Of a stretch of 64,000 bases of DNA, positions 36,952 to 49,017 are shown in pieces (within the stretch, counting starts at the first letter, position 1; each line of letters begins with the position of its first letter). The notes under the pieces were generated by a model, which was not told the origin of the DNA, did not search any database, and saw only the letters and a program-made list of their open reading frames with translations. A program made the position numbers and the translations under genes. The DNA comes from Isoperla grammatica (Eukaryota; Arthropoda; Insecta; Plecoptera; Perlodidae). Location of the stretch: assembly GCA_945910005.1 (NCBI GenBank), contig OX246739.1, positions 6,230,001 through 6,294,000 of the forward strand. Reading direction: 5' to 3'.

Positions 36952-37131
36952 ATGGTAGATACCCCGCTCGCTTACCGTATGGCCAGCAAAGGTGGAACGA
37001 AAGCAGTGAGAACGGCCACGCACCATAACACAAACGCCGCAGCTTCAAAGCTACAACCCCGAGACAAACCGTTGGCGGGAAAACTTTTAGAAATAATGTT
37101 GCCGCAGAGGGTTAACCCGTACGTACAGTAG
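36952..37131 (+). CDS. Small GC-rich ATG ORF (59 aa)
   Basis: The ATG at 36952 leads through MVDTPLAYRMASKGGTK to a TAG at 37129-37131. The ORF is richer in GC than its flanks and the product is hydrophilic and basic, without low complexity. No splice site, signal peptide or family is seen. Confidence 0.22.
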   Translation: MVDTPLAYRMASKGGTKAVRTATHHNTNAAASKLQPRDKPLAGKLLEIMLPQRVNPYVQ

Positions 37132-37134
37132 TCC

Positions 37135-40100
37135 ATCCCACCCGTATCAGGGAGGACAAAATTTACAAAAATGTCCGGGGTTGATTTTTTTGTTCATAAT
37201 TTTAAGAAACACGTCTACATGTTTCTAAATTTGCCACAACATTAACAAAAAACACATTATAAATGGGGTACAGTAATGGATAAAATTGGAAGGTATTCAA
37301 GACAAATAAGAATTCAAAACGCATTCTTTTTTTAACCCGAAGTCGGTATTTATTGACTGTGCAGCATAGTTAGCATAGTCACGAAGTCACCCAGACTTGT
37401 TCGAGGACGACAATTAGTCAATATTGAAAGGTTTACCTGAGAGTGGAGCATAATAAAGTGATTAATGTTAATAATTTCCCTCACTATCGGTAATTTTTGT
37501 CGGGTTTCACAATATTTTGATTCGTATAATCTGGCAACCCTGTTGCGTCAGCCAACAACAAGGACCGTGTCTTTGATAGATGTGAATCATGACCAAGTCA
37601 GTCGCGTGCCGAGCCGGGCCGGGCCCTCAAGCGTAATTAATTGAAGACTGAGAACGACCACTAATGCGGAAGGGGTTCAAAGCCTAGGTAGATTAAAATG
37701 AATAATTTTCCGCACCGATGATTTGCAAGGTAATATTAAATTTGAATGTTGATGTTGGGATAACATGGGCAACTAAACTCTTCACATGTGGTGGGAGGAG
37801 CTGTGAGGTCGAAAACCACCCATTTTGGAAAAGGGGTGGAGACGGGTATTTATATTACACGCTATAGTTTTACTCCGCTGATGTTTACGCAAAGCCAAAT
37901 TGTTAGTTTGTTATTTACGTGCCTAGTTTGAGAGTTTCAGTCTGGCTTTGTAATCGGATTAGGAAGGAAGGAAGGAAGGACTTACCACAACCTCTCATCG
38001 TGTGACATAATAATCATTAACTGGATCATTAACTTTTGCTCGTGGTTTGATTAAAATAACCAAGTATGGCCTAAGATTAGCTGTTTTATGCAAAAAAATA
38101 AAAATATCTCGAACAATCGATCATAAATGTGAAGAAATTAAGAGGTGGATCACACTGACACGAATTTAGATTCCCACCTCTACAACAAAGGGAGATGTCT
38201 GAAAAATTCGTGACATACTAAACACTGTACAGAAATAAGTACTGTTTAAAACTCATTACTCAAACTTCTTCCCGGTAACTAAAAATCAGACAAGTCGGTA
38301 CCAATAATAAATAATTGTCTCAAAACCCAGTCAGCTACCAGAACTGATTTTCCGTATAGGGCCTAGGGGAGATTATAATATGTAAGTGCCTCTTTGCTAT
38401 GATTATGAAAATCACCCCCTCTCTATAGATAGGTCGAAAATAGTTTAGGTATGTGTTCATAGGACCTGGTAGCTTTTCTTTAAAAAAATGTCTGCAACAT
38501 AAAGTCTATCAATCCCTTCCTTTACGTAACGTGAGCACTATTTCAATTCTGTACAACTAAATCATGCAAACCAGCCTCAGCTATTTTCAGCCAGTTTGTA
38601 ACGTTAAACCGTTCTTCTTCCCACTCTCGCATCTCAAACTCGGCGTTTAATCAAATTTACGTCTCCCTTGATAGGATTCATAAAAAATTAAATTTACATA
38701 TTTCAACTGTGCCTACGCGTAAGTCATACATACGTACGCACTTTCCATCGGAATATTCAAGGCGCAAATGTTTCGCATTTCACACTGTCAGAAAAAGAGA
38801 ACACGTTTCGAATAATACGTTACGCCCAGGTGTTGACATATACAAGAATTCAAATCTCTCAAGGCGGTTTGAAGAGTCAATCCTGACAGTTATAGAAATG
38901 TGACTTGAGAGATGAGGTGGGCTGTATAAGAAACTTAATATGTCGAAAGAAGCTAACCACCTGGCTCACACCTTACAACGCAGTTTCAGCTCGTGTACAA
39001 TGTATTTATAAATATTAATTTATAAATAAGTTGAGTAATTTCAAATTAAGATTGAATTAGACAAAGGCGTTTTTTAGAGGTTGTTTCAACCTTTCGCCAT
39101 AAAGAGTCCAATTGAGCGTCGGCTCGTTTAGTGGCCTCGTACGATAGGCAGGGTCGCTTCATTCTACCCCGGGCCTAGACCATTGTGACTATAAACGTAA
39201 ACGTATCCTGACCCATCCATGATAACGGTTATTTGCGTACAAACAAACTGACCCTACCTTATTCTTCCCACAGTCTTGAAACGGGTTCCAAATAAAATCA
39301 ATTTCAATATATTTTACTTCCGCGTGAATAAAATGCGTCAGGTATCAAAACTCATTTTTTTCTCCCCAACTTAAATTTCAATTTTCGGCTTTAATGCGTT
39401 TCGTGATGTGATCTCCTGGTCTTCGATGATGTCACTGCGGCGTGTTTCCCACACATCAGCCAATCACCTACGTCCGCGCAGGCATCCGACACACAACGCC
39501 GCCGCAACAACACTGCTTTCAATCTTTTTAAACGCAATTATTAATAATCGTGGTAAGGTGGAATCCTAGCGGTATCGTCCATGTCTGTGGCAGCTTCTGC
39601 TGGACCCGCCCCGTTAATAAGATAGTTGATGAGATGAGATCTCTGACGGCCCCACGTCGACATAGCGCACCATTCACGTCGCCTCACACGCGCGGTGATA
39701 TATGGGATACTAATAAAAGCTAAAACCACATCATTTCATGCAACACCAATACAAGACAACGAGGCACTGATCTATTTTAATGAAAATAATGTATAAAAAA
39801 GGTGTCAGAAATCTGTGATGACAGGTTTTACGGCTGTAGCACATAGTTGAACAAAAACAGCTTCTGCTGGACAGTGAACCTTGTTGATACTCGGTACTTG
39901 GGTTGGTTTATGACGAGTCGTTTATTATATTAGATTTGATTCAACAAAATATTTCAGTGTATGAAAAGGATCATTGAATAGCAAAGAAGGTTAATTTCCA
40001 AAAACTTAAGGAACGGCTTCATTTGTATTGAGCCCGCATTCCAGCAACGTCTCTAATTACAAGTATCGTCTGCTAATACTGTCACCCCTATAGGTGCGCT

Positions 40101-43100
40101 CAATGAAGCCTATCTCGTTCATTCGTTCTTGCAGTTGGCCTACGAAACACTGTAATATAGACATCGTGGTATTAAAACTCGTCCAACGGCAAAATATGAT
40201 ATATTGATTGCTCTGCTCAAGTGGCTTTGCTTTTACATTGTCGCAAGAAAGTAAAAATTATGGCAAATGCTATATTTTATGGATGTTGGTAAGTTAAAAA
40301 ACATTCATCCATGCCCCCCCCCCCTCGACATCCTGACTCCGGCTAACAAGTCAACAAAGAGCATCACACGTTATTACCTGGAACCAGCGTTGTTTGTAAT
40401 CTGCATACAGCATCAATATGACAGATGTGCTACGATCCACGCGTTTCTCCGCATGCGACGACACTGTGGAACACGTGTGTGTGGGGGGGGGGGGGGTCTG
40501 AATCATCCTTAGGCGCCAAACGACTCGTGAGTTGCGTCCTTGTCTCCAATTTGCCTAACCAACCATTTCAAGTTTTGTGCCGGTCCGCCGTTAGAAGCAT
40601 GTGGGTTTTCTAATTGGGCCATTACAACTCAATGAACCTATCATATCGTCTACGACCGAGTGAGTACTGACTGCTAATAATCACCGTGACGTCACGTCAC
40701 GTGACACGTGCTCGTAACCCTCGTGCCCGTGAAGTGAGGAATGATTGTTTTGTGGCACCTTGGATACTCGCAACATGCCTGGAGTGCGACTCGGATACCA
40801 GCAACAGTTTTTAGGATCGAGAATGTGGAAGATGCCGCGTGTATAGTTAACTAGGTATGCTAATTAGGTAGGTAGACAATTTAGGAAGTCGGATGGACTA
40901 AAGCATGTCCAACGGGCGGTAGAATCTCAGAATACGACTAACGATCAGAACATCGGAAAACGCTTTCGGGTTAAATTTCTGATTCGTACACGTCTGAACA
41001 TTGTTTACAAAGACTACAAGAGTAATTTCGCGTATGTTAGCTAACTGTTACTCAAGACCGCTTACGTATAGCTCTCTGTATAGTGTTTACACTTCATCTC
41101 ACGAGAGCAGAGTAATATCCAGTGGCGGCTTGACATGAATTAAGATGGCCACCCACGCTGAGTTTTGCATAACCGTGACATAATCTTTGACCGTGGCTTG
41201 GGCATGCCAATATGGTGGCATGAACGAATTAAGACATTGCACAACAAACTTGAGAGCAGGTTGGAACGTATGCGGGGAGAGAACTGTTACGTCTGTTTGG
41301 AAAACAATTTAATTACCACGCATAGTAGTTGTTCTATTTACAGATGTTATAATCTCACTTTTTACAGAACAGTTGATAAAATAACGTCTTTTTTGGCATC
41401 CTAAACTGACCCGTCAACGACCGTGTGGGTATGCGGGTACGATGGGGTTGGTACCCACAAGGGGTGGGTCTCTATATCAGGTATTTTCTAAATGAGTATG
41501 TTTTTAATTAGTTTCACGGCGGTGTCACCTTGGGTGGGTTGTGACGTGGCATCTGTTGGGTACAAACTGTTAAATTGATGCACTTGTGCCCTCCGATACA
41601 GCACGCGCTGTCACACAACTTACACCCCTGCTCCAGTAGGCTCAGACCTCAGTGTGCCCCGAGCCTGTGAGCCACCGCAGAAAACCAGGGAAATCGCAAA
41701 CCCCCAATCAATTACTGGACCCCTCTTGCCGACGGTATTTTTTAAATCGTCTCTCTGATTAGAATTACGGTTAATTACTTTTCAAGCGTTTCTCAACTCA
41801 AGGGTGATGGCTAAAATTGCATTAATGCCTTCAGTTGCCATGGAATGGATTTCGAAAGAATTGTACTGATCACAGGTGTGATGTTGATATTATTGTCTTC
41901 ACAACTGGATCCAAATGAATTCAAACTGTCTGATTTCGTCCAGTCTAAACTAAACATGATATGGTATCGTACCTTCCCCCCCCCCCCCTTCCCGACCCCA
42001 TTATATCATTTTAAAAAACATTATTTTCATTAGCGTGCTTAATAGACGAACGAAAACTGAGAAAAGTATTCACTCTGTTACGTGTTATGGTTTGTTTTTT
42101 CATATCGAATGTTATGTTACCTTGAAAATGGGCGTTGTTGTACATTGTGCTCGCAATGAAAAGGTGGGTTGTCAATTCAATGCGTCAATCCAGAATTAGA
42201 GGACAATCGAAAAACATTTCCTGCCACATTCGCGGGATTACATATGGCTTAGGACTGGTACGGGTTTTTTTTCTGGTGAGTGTACTAACGCTCTAAAAAT
42301 CAAACTTAAAACTATTTATTTTTGGTTCAAATTTGTATTTATCAATGCAAAACGTATTAGGCCATCAGAAACACTTTGTTAAAACAATATTCATTAGTTA
42401 GGGTATGTTGCTGGGAGGATAGAGGGTTTGAACGTTCCGGATACGGTTTTCTCTAATCCCTAATATTTATTTCTCTTCGCTGTTGATGCTCCGTTCGGAA
42501 ACGAAACGTCCGAGTCACCACAAGACGTGACCACTGACCTCTTGCGGCCAACCAAAGAACATCAACTTCTCCATAAGGCAAGATGAGTCAAACCTATATT
42601 ACATTCATTGCAAACCTATTGTTATCCAATGCCAGAACAGATTTGAGAAAGGTGCAACTTGTAATTCAGTACAAAGTAGCACTACTTTATGATCGTCATG
42701 AATGGGTATCGATATTGCGACGATCGACTACAGAAAACAATCGAATGTGCGAAACGTTCGCGTCGTGGTGCATTTAAACTCTGCAGGGGTCTAGAGAATG
42801 TTTTACCTGATATGCTCGTGAAATTTCGTGTGTTTACGCTAAGCGGTTTTAGAGTAAACCTACCCAAGACGTAATGTTATGGAGCAAAGGCGGTGTCCAC
42901 GATTATCTTACGTACCGCTATGTTCCCAAAACACGTATTTTATTAATGTAATTCAGTAATAATTCGGTTTGTGGGCAATTTGCCTTTCATTGGTTCGGGA
43001 AGAGGTCAAGATGGAGGATTTTCGTGAGAATCGGTATTGGGGAGTTACAAAGTCATCACCCTTGAAAAATCAATTTACACGTTAGCGGCATAAAAGCTGC

Positions 43101-43280
43101 ATTTCCAACCGCATGCAGTTTTCTGTCATGTGGTTTTGGGAAAGCAACTATTTTGAGTGCGTAATTAGACTATATTTGGAATATAACGGGTTAGTGGCAC
43201 AGGCACACCCCAAGAGCGTCTCAGTAAACGTAGTGCAGGTTGGTGGAGGAACCTTATCCCGTGCATCCGTGGTTTGACAA
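37135..43280. other. Gene-poor DNA with C and G runs
   Basis: Contains (AGGA)n at 37961-37980, C11 at 40314-40324, G14 at 40483-40496 and C13 at 41976-41988. Start-exon-like ATG plus donor pairs at 40260 (GTAAGT) and 42157 (GTGAGT) are noted but not called. A GGAAACGAAACGTCCGAG word at about 42496 resembles the one at 46233. Confidence 0.45.
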
Positions 43281-43289
43281 CGTTACACC

Positions 43290-43312
43290 GTTGTTGTTGT
43301 TGTTGTTGTTGT
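43290..43312. repeat. (GTT)n microsatellite
   Basis: Seven to eight perfect GTT units. Confidence 0.95.
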
Positions 43313-43594
43313 CATTCAGGAGTACCAAAGTGGCGGTATCAACTTGACGCCGCCCTTCTTGTTCTTCGTTACTCCCTTTTTTTTTTAGCAAACCAAAACT
43401 ATGGTAACTTCCTTCTCACAAATACAAAATGTGATCATTGTGACCAACAATCACTGTTCAACGATAGCAATGCACAAACTGGTAGCTTTACATTGTCGTC
43501 CAAAACTGTTTAGTAACTTAGAAACCACCCCGATCGGCATCCACGTACAAATTCCCTGTAACCCGCCCCAATTTCATATCTCTCTCTCGGACCA

Positions 43595-43738
43595 ATGTCT
43601 CCGATTGTCCTGTGCATCTTCTTGTTCGACTTCATCCTCCTGGCTCTGGCGCTTTATGCCACGTGGGTACGCAAGAGGGAGCAGAAGGATGAGAGGCTAC
43701 CGACCATCAACGAGGAGGAGGAGGAGGAAGTGGAGTAG
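43595..43738 (+). CDS. Candidate single-pass membrane microprotein with acidic tail (47 aa)
   Basis: The ATG at 43595 opens 47 codons to TAG at 43736-43738; an in-frame TAA lies 12 codons upstream. Residues 4-23 form a hydrophobic span (IVLCIFLFDFILLALALYAT). It is followed by WVRKREQKDER, a positive-inside stop-transfer stretch, and an acidic tail of six E plus VE. Codon third positions are mostly C or G, unlike the AT-rich flanks. The tail is coded by a GAG repeat. It could be a whole microprotein or the last exon of a longer one, though no acceptor AG is seen just upstream. No known small membrane protein family is recognised. A MITE begins 12 bp after the stop. Confidence 0.42.
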   Translation: MSPIVLCIFLFDFILLALALYATWVRKREQKDERLPTINEEEEEEVE

Positions 43739-43750
43739 AGGTATAATATA

Positions 43751-43909
43751 CTTGGCCCAAGATTACCTTACACATGCTTTCGTCACAGGCGAGGCACACA
43801 TAGCCAACCAGCGAACCGCCCGAGACACACCCGCGCACATACCGATCGCTGATTGGCTACGAACCCATCGCCTGTGACGAAAGCATGTGTAAGGTAGTCT
43901 TGGGACAAC
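43751..43909. mobile_element. MITE, 159 bp, copy 1
   Basis: The terminal inverted repeats are 42 bp with 39 matches (CCCAAGA, TTACACATGCTTTCGTCACA and GGCGA in the arms). The left flank is TATA; the right flank lacks it. The interior holds CGATCGCTGATTGGC, shared with copy 2. It has no coding capacity, so it would move only with a transposase from elsewhere. A TA or TATA target would fit a Tc1/mariner-type or related superfamily, which is inference. Confidence 0.9.
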
Positions 43910-44507
43910 AGGCCTACTATAGCGCTCATTCGAAGGACGTCCGTCGTCCATTATGGGAACCCAGCATTTTTACACGTGCTCAAAACGTACTTTCGTCAGC
44001 TGATTAACTTTAGTAGGGCCTACACATACAATGCGACAGCGTACATGATAAGGACTCGATCACTTCTAGACGCTACTGTATCCTGATTGGTCAGTTGAGA
44101 CACGACAGTCCATGTCATGCAAATCCACATTAGACAGCGAAATAATAAACGTCCATTTCGAACATAATATTATATTGTAAAAATTGTTTCCGCGCTACTT
44201 TCTCACACCTAGCTGTTGATTTGATAGTCAGTCAAATTCATCAATCATAATGAAGAAATCTAAATGACTAACAGGCAGGTTTTCATAATTCCAAAGCTCG
44301 CAGACTTCGTCACCATTGGAGTCATTTCGCACTCGTGAGTCGTGACAATGCGAACACAACAATGCAAACTGTGGACTGGACACAACATGAGCTTATCAAT
44401 AAAGAAACGTGCTTTGTAATCCAATCAGTGCGTGTTAGCCTAATCTAATAGATTCAATAACGTCCTTCTCATTTGCCCTACGCGTATTTCACTCGTATTC
44501 TTTACAG

Positions 44508-44557
44508 GCGAGCTGCGATGATGGAGCTTTTGCGTTCACTCTCATCCGGTCATACCG
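44508..44557 (+). CDS. Candidate 50 nt internal exon
   Basis: A strong acceptor (CTCGTATTCTTTACAG) at 44492-44507 and a strong donor (CCG then GTGAGT) at 44558 bound 50 nt. Two frames are open: one reads ASCDDGAFAFTLIRSY and leaves phase 2, the other contains MMELLRSLSSGHT and leaves phase 1. It may also be an untranslated 5' exon. No partner exon is certain. Confidence 0.35.
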
Positions 44558-44580
44558 GTGAGTCTATATCCGGTATGTAT

Positions 44581-44703
44581 CAACGTGGCCAGTAGCACGC
44601 GAGACAGTAACGCGGTATGGTGCGGATTCGAGTCCCGCCACCGACAATCTAGACTGAACAGGTGTTCCTAACTTTAGGTGTCGTCTCAGTCGCAGGCTGA
44701 GAC
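44581..44703 (+). mobile_element. tRNA-derived SINE with hairpin body
   Basis: Box A GTGGCCAGTAGC is at 44585-44596 and box B GATTCGAGTCC at 44635-44645. A 55 bp body follows, ending in the hairpin GTCTCAG-CTGAGAC at about 44682-44703. It sits in the presumed intron just after the 50 nt exon. Confidence 0.55.
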
Positions 44704-44709
44704 ATTTTT

Positions 44710-47700
44710 ACACTGTCTTTCTCATACACAATAATTCAAATATTGTATATTTGTCACTAAAAAGTTCTGCATGCATGCGTTCAGATTAGAACATTCTTTA
44801 GGTGCCAGTTGGATATCAGGTAATTACTGAATGAATTTCTTTTTAAATGTGAAAACACACAACACAATTTTGGGCTACCGTGAGTCGCGTGAGGTTTTGT
44901 CGAGGTTTTTGTCTTTTTTGCCGTTCTACGAATTCACCGCATTGAAGTTATTTTTAATTATGAAGTAATAAATAACAAAAAATTCGCTGAGCGCATAAGT
45001 CACGTAGAGCTCCATGTGAGTGTACACTCCGAGTACAATCCGAATGTCTATTATTAATATCATACAATCACGATCATGTGTGGCAGATAATGATGACCGT
45101 GCACACTAGTAAATCGTCCCTTCATCCCACACTCCGCTCTGTACACTCGCCAACCTATGTAAATTTTTGGGTGCGTGAGTAGTATAAGGGATGTTTGTTC
45201 CGTTACCTGACGTTACCTAACCCAAGTGGGCTAAGGGCGCCAACCCTACTTGGAGTAATTTGACTAGCTCATTGAAAGTTGTACATACTTAGTCTTAGGT
45301 ATATAGATGACATTAAAATAATATTGGCATATTATTGGCTTCGTTAAATGAAATGTTTTCAAAGTCCAGTTTTTACAAAGAACCGTGTTCTTTATAGTCG
45401 TACCTCACACTATCAGGCACTCACGAACAAACCGAATATGTGTTGATAAAGGAGATATCTTTAATTTGAGTTATGTTATTACGTCACGAGTGTACATCGC
45501 AGCATCCGACAGGTGGAATGAAGTGCTCCATCCCTCGATGGCTGCGGACGTACTCGTTAATTAGTAAAAATCAATTCAATTTAGAATCAGCTTCGCATGC
45601 AAACAAAACACTAACGAGAACCACAACGCGAAATGCATAATTGATTTGCAATGAAACACAAAAGTCCAACAAACAGCATGTTGACTGGGAAACGAATTGG
45701 AAAAGCACAAAAAACAGTGCGGGATTGCAGTTTCTGCTACAGTCAGACCAACTGAAACAACCCTATTAAGCCTCGCATCGCGGGTTTGATGGCGGAATAG
45801 CCGTAAAACTGTTGCGTCATTTCTGTTGCCGGGGATGGTTACAAGAGCAAACCCCCATAAACTACCATTAGTAAAGTGGGAAACATTTTCGGGTTGAATA
45901 GCAGCTGGCCTTTGGTCATTTTACTGGCTTCGCAGAGAACGTCAAACGTGACTTAAAATCAACACCGTTGCTGAGAGTTCGACAACGCAACAGCAGCTGA
46001 AGATACACTAATGACCGGTTGCATATTATAGTGGAGACTCAGGCTTCACGTCCAGTCATTAGTGAGTGGAGGAAGGTCTTAGTCTGGAGCTGGACCATTT
46101 ATAACGTAATTTGCTAACAATAAATAACAATGTTTAATTATACCTTTTCCATTGGTCCAATCAGACCTCTCGCATAGAAGAAAGAAGTAATGTTTTCTAC
46201 TTGACAGATCTATAACTCACACTCTTGACGTTTCGGGACGAGCTTACTGTCCCCGTCGTCAGTTACATCCAAACCACCGCAACGAGAACTTTGTCTGACG
46301 ACGATCGTTCTGAGGAACGCCCGAAATCTTAGCCGTTCCAACTTATTAGTTTTATCCAATTGTTTTTGTAACGCCCAAATCGGGCGTGTAAGCGATTTCG
46401 ATATTATCAATCAGTGTGATGAATTTTTAAACGGACTTATTACTTAACTAATTATTATGTTCTGTGCAAACTTGCGGCAGCAACACAAGGAATTAATAAA
46501 CGGACTAATTTGCTTTTAGAGTTGATTAACAACGCGATCTCTACACTTCACTCAACGTTATCAGTTACACCAACCACTTACACAGACACCTTACAACCAA
46601 GTTGAAGTACCCAGCCAGCCGTAATATCTAACCACACAGATCAATTGATTCCTATTTCAAAGATTGACAACCCTATGAAATTAATTTATATAGCTTGAAT
46701 AAAAAGACAGTTAAAGTGCGCCTCGAGGTGTATTTAAGTAGTAAATGGGTTTGATACGAAGGCGATCAATTTGATGACGGTCTTGTTGTGATACCGACCG
46801 GTCCGTTGGATGCAAGAGTGTTAGCTTTACGATCGCCTTGATCTGACATCTCTGGGCCATTGTGTTGCCTCGCTATTGTTAGCCGTGGACAGGTGAAATA
46901 CTACTACCCATTCCGTAATTATCGGCCACTAAATCTAAAGCGGCGGGAGACAGTGTGAGATGAATGTTTTACCTAACAGATACGTATTTGGATAATGTGT
47001 ATCGTGTCCTTGGCAACGTGTGGCAGCGGTGGTTTCTTCCGTGTGAGACTTGAAAATGAATAAAATAGTCATAAAAATGTATATTTAGGTGTTGAGATCC
47101 GGTAACATATTCCTACCACAGTTAAAACAGATGCTTTATATGAACAACTATTATCTTCCAAGAGTGTACGTGAATACATTTACTACTACTAATCGAGATG
47201 AGATGCGCTTAGCGACAGTGGAGACAGATTTGTTCCTATTTCATGGGCGTGACGCGTTCCTCTATCGCAAAAGGGCACACTAATCCAAAGCCCCAGTAGG
47301 ATTATCTGGTTAACCCGCTGTCCAACCAACAGTAACACAAGGGTACGTGATTAGACGGATATTATTTACAAACATGCTTGAGATCTCGCAGTCACACCCA
47401 GACATTGTTATTGATATTGTTGTTGATATTGTTTCTCAAGTTACTATATTATATACTCGGGCGCGCCACATGACTGATGAGTTGGAAACAAATTCAATGT
47501 AATTGAAAGAAAAGTTCGCTGTTAAATTACTGACTCACGTAGAAGTTAGAACCCAAGCAGAAGATCTTAGTTCAAGCTCGGTTTTTCTTCCGTCGGTACA
47601 AAAACGATCTCGTTAGAATCGAATGTATATGGTTTACAGCGAGTATGCAACATCAAAATTAAAAACTGTACGTAATATGCGGCAAATAATAAGTGAAGAG

Positions 47701-47860
47701 CATGTTTTCTTACTCGCATTTTTGAAATTGTACAATTTGGAGGGGCTTCAGAGTTTCGGGCTGCATTCCATTCAATTGACATAGAATCCTAACGAATACG
47801 TCATAACCGTACACTTCATTCTCGCCACTTCAAAAACCGACCGGGCATAGGAATTTCGTA
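44710..47860. other. AT-rich DNA; a retroelement-like motif at 46233
   Basis: At about 46220-46290, read on the minus strand, a stretch contains ACTGACGACGGGGACAGTAA and then CCCGAAACGTC. As I remember, similar DDGD plus CGAAACGTC words recur in dispersed repeats of marine invertebrates. The 66 aa minus-strand ORF there is best seen as part of that repeat. Nothing else is supported. Confidence 0.4.
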
Positions 47861-47867
47861 GCTTACA

Positions 47868-48017
47868 ATGACAATATTGACTCACTTTATGAAAATACTG
47901 CTGCTGTTTGCTTTAGTGTTAGCACTACAACCCAGTACAGCACCCACTGCATTTGTTTGGAGCTATGATGCCTGTATATGGACAATTTTCATAGCATTTG
48001 GTGGTTTCGTTTATTGA
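47868..48017 (+). CDS. Candidate secreted or membrane micropeptide with signal peptide (49 aa)
   Basis: The ATG at 47868 has an in-frame TAG three codons upstream and the ORF ends at TGA 48015-48017. A second ATG at codon 8 gives a textbook signal sequence, MKILLLFALVLALQPSTA, with a small-x-small cleavage site near residue 25 (STA then PTA). The mature part, about 24 residues, has one cysteine and is hydrophobic and aromatic (FVWSYDACIWTIFIAFGGF), so it may stay in the membrane. It may also be a first exon, since GTATATGG inside it could be a weak donor. No family is recognised. It lies on the strand opposite the signal exon 1 kb away. Confidence 0.42.
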   Translation: MTILTHFMKILLLFALVLALQPSTAPTAFVWSYDACIWTIFIAFGGFVY

Positions 48018-48019
48018 CA

Positions 48020-48945
48020 GTCATACGTTATCTTCATTCCTATGTCAATAATGTAAAAGAAATGCATTATAGCTGCAGTTCATTGCATACGCTAGAATTA
48101 GATGTAACTTCTATCCAAAGGTTACTAAGGACAAGAGTGCGCCGACAGCGTTCAAGTATTTTATACGTCATGATTGGATTGAATGGGAATCCGATCCTGG
48201 CCTATGAGTGAACAGGGATCCAAAATCCAACTCAATCCCACTCTGAATCCTCCCTCCATGTAAATGAGGCTGGTGTTATTAATATTTAGCTTCGTAAACT
48301 GGGGTTTTAGCTAAATATGAATAACAAGATTAAAATATCATATCCGGGATAGCCTAGCCCTGCTGGCTACAGATTCAAATCTTCGTTTTATTAGAGCCAA
48401 CATTCTTAACAGCCGTGGGTTATCAGTAGACCCCTAAGCCTAAACACAAAATAGGCCTATACTAACTTACACACTATACTACTCTACTTCTGAAAGAATC
48501 TTCGGCGGCGCTCGTAAGGAACGCAATACCAAAGAGGAACAAGAAAACATCTTGATCATAGAGAGTCGGCTCAATTAATTAATTAATTTATAACCCTGCC
48601 TCATGGAGAGCGGTTCTACGGCGAGGCCATATACATGCAAATTAACATGATCACAAATAATTATGCCCGCTCTATAGTTCCATAAACAAGGCACCGGGCA
48701 CTGGGCAGACTCATTCGTTATATTTTGTTAATTAACAACGATGATTAGGCCTAAATGGCAATGTCATGTTGCGCATGCATACGATTTTTATTACAACGAC
48801 ATGAAGTGTCAGGTTTTAAAAGAACTTTGACAAATTAATAAACATCAGTACAAACTCCATGAATCTGATGAAGAGTAAAGGCTAGGACTGTAGGAGACAA
48901 GTATCTTATAATAAATTGATGTGTCGGGCTAAAGGCCTAGGGTTA
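48020..48945. other. AT-rich DNA, no supported gene (intron side of the exon at 48951)
   Basis: If the minus-strand exon at 48951-49017 is real, this is the start of its first intron. A (TTAA)n-like run lies at 48575-48590. No following exon was found close by. Confidence 0.5.
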
Positions 48946-48950
48946 CTCAC

Positions 48951-49017
48951 CATAACTTGGCGCCGTCAGATGTAGAACAACTGTCAGTAAGAGACATAAT
49001 CCGTTGGAATAATCCAT
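48951..49017 (-). CDS. First coding exon: signal peptide of a secreted or cell-surface protein
   Basis: On the minus strand the ATG at 49017 encodes MDYSN, then a hydrophobic core (GLCLLLTVVLHLT) and a small-residue end (APSYG). After 22 codons plus one base it meets GTGAGTAAC, a near-perfect donor, giving a phase 1 intron. An in-frame TGA lies 14 codons upstream of the ATG, so this ATG is the first. A phase 1 intron right after the signal peptide is common in genes for secreted and receptor proteins. Behind it lies a CpG-rich block. The rest of the gene must lie at lower coordinates; the GPI-like ORF at 21144-21493 is phase-compatible but unproven. The protein itself is not identified. Confidence 0.6.

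Noticed and set aside
40260..42300. ATG plus strong donor pairs at 40260 and 42157
   Set aside because: Short hydrophilic or unremarkable frames with no promoter or following exon; likely chance.
43401..43951. Two larger open frames (158 aa plus strand, 62 aa minus strand)
   Set aside because: The first runs in another frame through the membrane ORF and into the MITE; the second is the MITE itself.
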